Assembly: GCA_002382045.1 (NCBI GenBank) | Contig: DFZJ01000046.1 | Span: forward strand, 4,047 to 10,510 | Reading direction: 5' to 3' | DNA length: 6,464 nucleotides | Source: Syntrophaceae bacterium UBA4059 | Lineage (GTDB): Bacteria > Desulfobacterota > Syntrophia > Syntrophales > Smithellaceae | In this document: one piece after another, positions 5,068 to 6,464 of the stretch | Position numbering within the stretch: the stretch's first letter is position 1 | Layout of the letters: the number at the start of each line of letters is the position of its first letter | The notes under the pieces: model-generated | Database searches by the model: none | Seen by the model: only the letters and a program-made list of their open reading frames with translations | What the model was told of the DNA's origin: nothing | Translations under genes and position numbers: made by a program

Positions 5068-6464
5068 ATGAGTCCACTGGATAAACCAGATCCAATAACC
5101 AGCATGGATGAAAAGCTGCGACTGCGCAAAAGCCTTCAGGATATCACCAACCGGATACATGCGGCCAAGAATTTCCGGCAAATACTGGTTGACTTGAAAG
5201 ACGGTATCCTGAATTTATTTAATGCATACTCCATGACGCTTTATGTCGTCGATAAAAATCGTAATGAAATCTATTCCATGTTTCTGGCGGGTTCTCAGTT
5301 GAAGGAAATCCGCGTCCCGATCAGCAATCAAAGCATTGCCGGATATGTTGCCAATACCTTCAATATTGTAAATATCAAAGATGCATACAATCAGGCGGAA
5401 CTCAAAGCCATTGATTTTGAGCTGACCTTTGATTCCAGCTGGGATAAAAAATCGGGATTCAAGACCAAACAAATTTTTGCCGCTCCGATTTTTTATGAAG
5501 ATCAGCTGATGGGCGTCATCCAGATCCTCAACAAGAAAAAAGGCGACAACAAATTCACGGAAGAAGAAGTTGGTCTCGTCATGGAAATCGTCGAAGTTTT
5601 AGGGGTTGCTTTTTACAATCAGCAGCGTTTGGAACGTCGGCGCAAGACCCGCTTCGATTTTCTGATTACCCGCGGTTTACTTAAAGAGGAAGAACTGGAA
5701 ACAGCCTGGGAGGAAGCGCGCAATGAAAAAGAATCCATCGAGCGATATCTGATGCGCAAGTATAGAATTTCCAAAGACGCTATCGGCCACTCCTTTGAAG
5801 AATTTTACCGCTGCCGGTTTATTGATTATAATGACAAGATCGTGATCCCCGGCGATTTAATTCTCACCCTGAAAAAAGATTACCTCCAGCGTGAATTGTG
5901 GGTGCCGCTGGAAAAAATTGACGGCAATATTCATGTCATTGTCGATGATCCCAACAATGTCTTGAAAAGAGACACCATCGAAAATCTGCTGAAAACAAAA
6001 AAAGTAAAGTATGACGTCGCCTTGCCGGAAGATATTTTAAAATATATCAACCTCTTTTTTCACTCTCCCGAAGACGAGCATTCTTTTACCGAACTGTTAG
6101 GCCAGATGGATGATCAGGATCAAGGCATGGCAGACGATGAAGGCTCCGACGTGGTCATGGAATCCGACAGCGTGATCATGCAGCTCGTTAATAAAATTAT
6201 TAACGATGCTTCCGCCCGCCGGGTATCTGATATTCATATCGAGCCCAATATCGGTAAAAAAAATGTGGAAATCCGGTTCCGTGTTGACGGCGACTGTGCC
6301 ATTTACCAGGCACTTCCCTTCAGCTACCGGCAAGCGCTTGTCTCACGCATCAAGATCATGTCGAATTTGGATATTACCGAAAAAAGAAAGCCGCAGGACG
6401 GTAAAATCAAATTCCGACGCGCCGGCGGCGATGAGCTGGAACTTCGTGTGGCCACCATCCCCAC
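5068..6464 (+). CDS. GAF domain-containing GspE/PilB-family assembly ATPase, C-terminally truncated by window edge
   Basis: Probable cytoplasmic hexameric ATPase of the type II secretion / type IV pilus assembly family. The frame is open for 465 codons to the window edge. Residues about 20-185 form a GAF domain: SIAGYVA (89-95), NIKDAY, KTKQIFAAPI, LMGVIQILNKK (147-157) and FTEEE (163-167). Residues about 192-345 resemble the T2SSE_N/MshEN domain (RFDFLITRGLLKEEEL, 195-210), then an acidic linker. The ATPase N-terminal region follows with SDIHIEP (387-393), RFRVDG (403-408), SRIKIMSNLDITEKRKPQDG (426-445) and ELRVATIP (458-465), all hallmarks of GspE/PilB. The Walker A, Asp/Walker B boxes and any tetracysteine motif would lie beyond the edge. 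The ATG is supported by GGAG 10 bases upstream (5054-5057). No other pilus or secretion gene is in view, so gspE versus pilB cannot be decided. The GAF fusion is not part of the standard GspE/PilB layout. Confidence 0.9.
   Translation, partial: MSPLDKPDPITSMDEKLRLRKSLQDITNRIHAAKNFRQILVDLKDGILNLFNAYSMTLYVVDKNRNEIYSMFLAGSQLKEIRVPISNQSIAGYVANTFNIVNIKDAYNQAELKAIDFELTFDSSWDKKSGFKTKQIFAAPIFYEDQLMGVIQILNKKKGDNKFTEEEVGLVMEIVEVLGVAFYNQQRLERRRKTRFDFLITRGLLKEEELETAWEEARNEKESIERYLMRKYRISKDAIGHSFEEFYRCRFIDYNDKIVIPGDLILTLKKDYLQRELWVPLEKIDGNIHVIVDDPNNVLKRDTIENLLKTKKVKYDVALPEDILKYINLFFHSPEDEHSFTELLGQMDDQDQGMADDEGSDVVMESDSVIMQLVNKIINDASARRVSDIHIEPNIGKKNVEIRFRVDGDCAIYQALPFSYRQALVSRIKIMSNLDITEKRKPQDGKIKFRRAGGDELELRVATIP

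Overview
The window (about half G+C, three gene regions, no mobile elements, RNA genes or CRISPR seen) looks like a conserved chromosomal segment of a Gram-negative bacterium. The best guess is a Desulfobacterota (deltaproteobacterial) lineage, possibly Syntrophus/Smithella-like. That guess rests on the split glyQ-glyS glycyl-tRNA synthetase lying beside a GAF-fused GspE/PilB-type ATPase and on general protein character. It is inference; no 16S or database comparison was possible.

Layout. Positions 1-1634 (minus strand) hold most of a Kef-type (CPA2) monovalent cation:proton antiporter: an N-terminal multi-helix membrane domain, then a cytoplasmic RCK/TrkA-N regulatory domain. Its 3' end lies outside the window. 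A 340-base divergent intergenic region (1635-1974) follows. It holds a fair sigma70-like promoter for the synthetase operon, a cluster of inverted repeats over that promoter's -35 region, a stem-loop in the predicted 5' leader, and a very strong Shine-Dalgarno sequence. Positions 1975-4936 encode both subunits of the alpha2beta2 glycyl-tRNA synthetase, glyQ (GTG start) and glyS, 16 bases apart and clearly one operon.

After a 131-base gap with a very good promoter (TTGACA, 17 bp, TAAGAT), a third gene begins at 5068 and runs off the right edge. It encodes an assembly ATPase of the type II secretion / type IV pilus family (GspE/PilB) with a GAF sensory domain fused to its N terminus. The window ends just before the Walker A motif.

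The three units do not form one pathway. GlyQ and GlyS charge tRNA-Gly, the antiporter serves K+/pH homeostasis, and the ATPase would power pilus or secretion pseudopilus assembly. The most unusual item is the GAF-ATPase: its MshEN-like (T2SSE_N) region appears to have lost the residues expected for cyclic-di-GMP binding, while the added GAF domain keeps an NK...F...E signature resembling that of cyclic-nucleotide-binding GAF domains. No wholly new system is evident.
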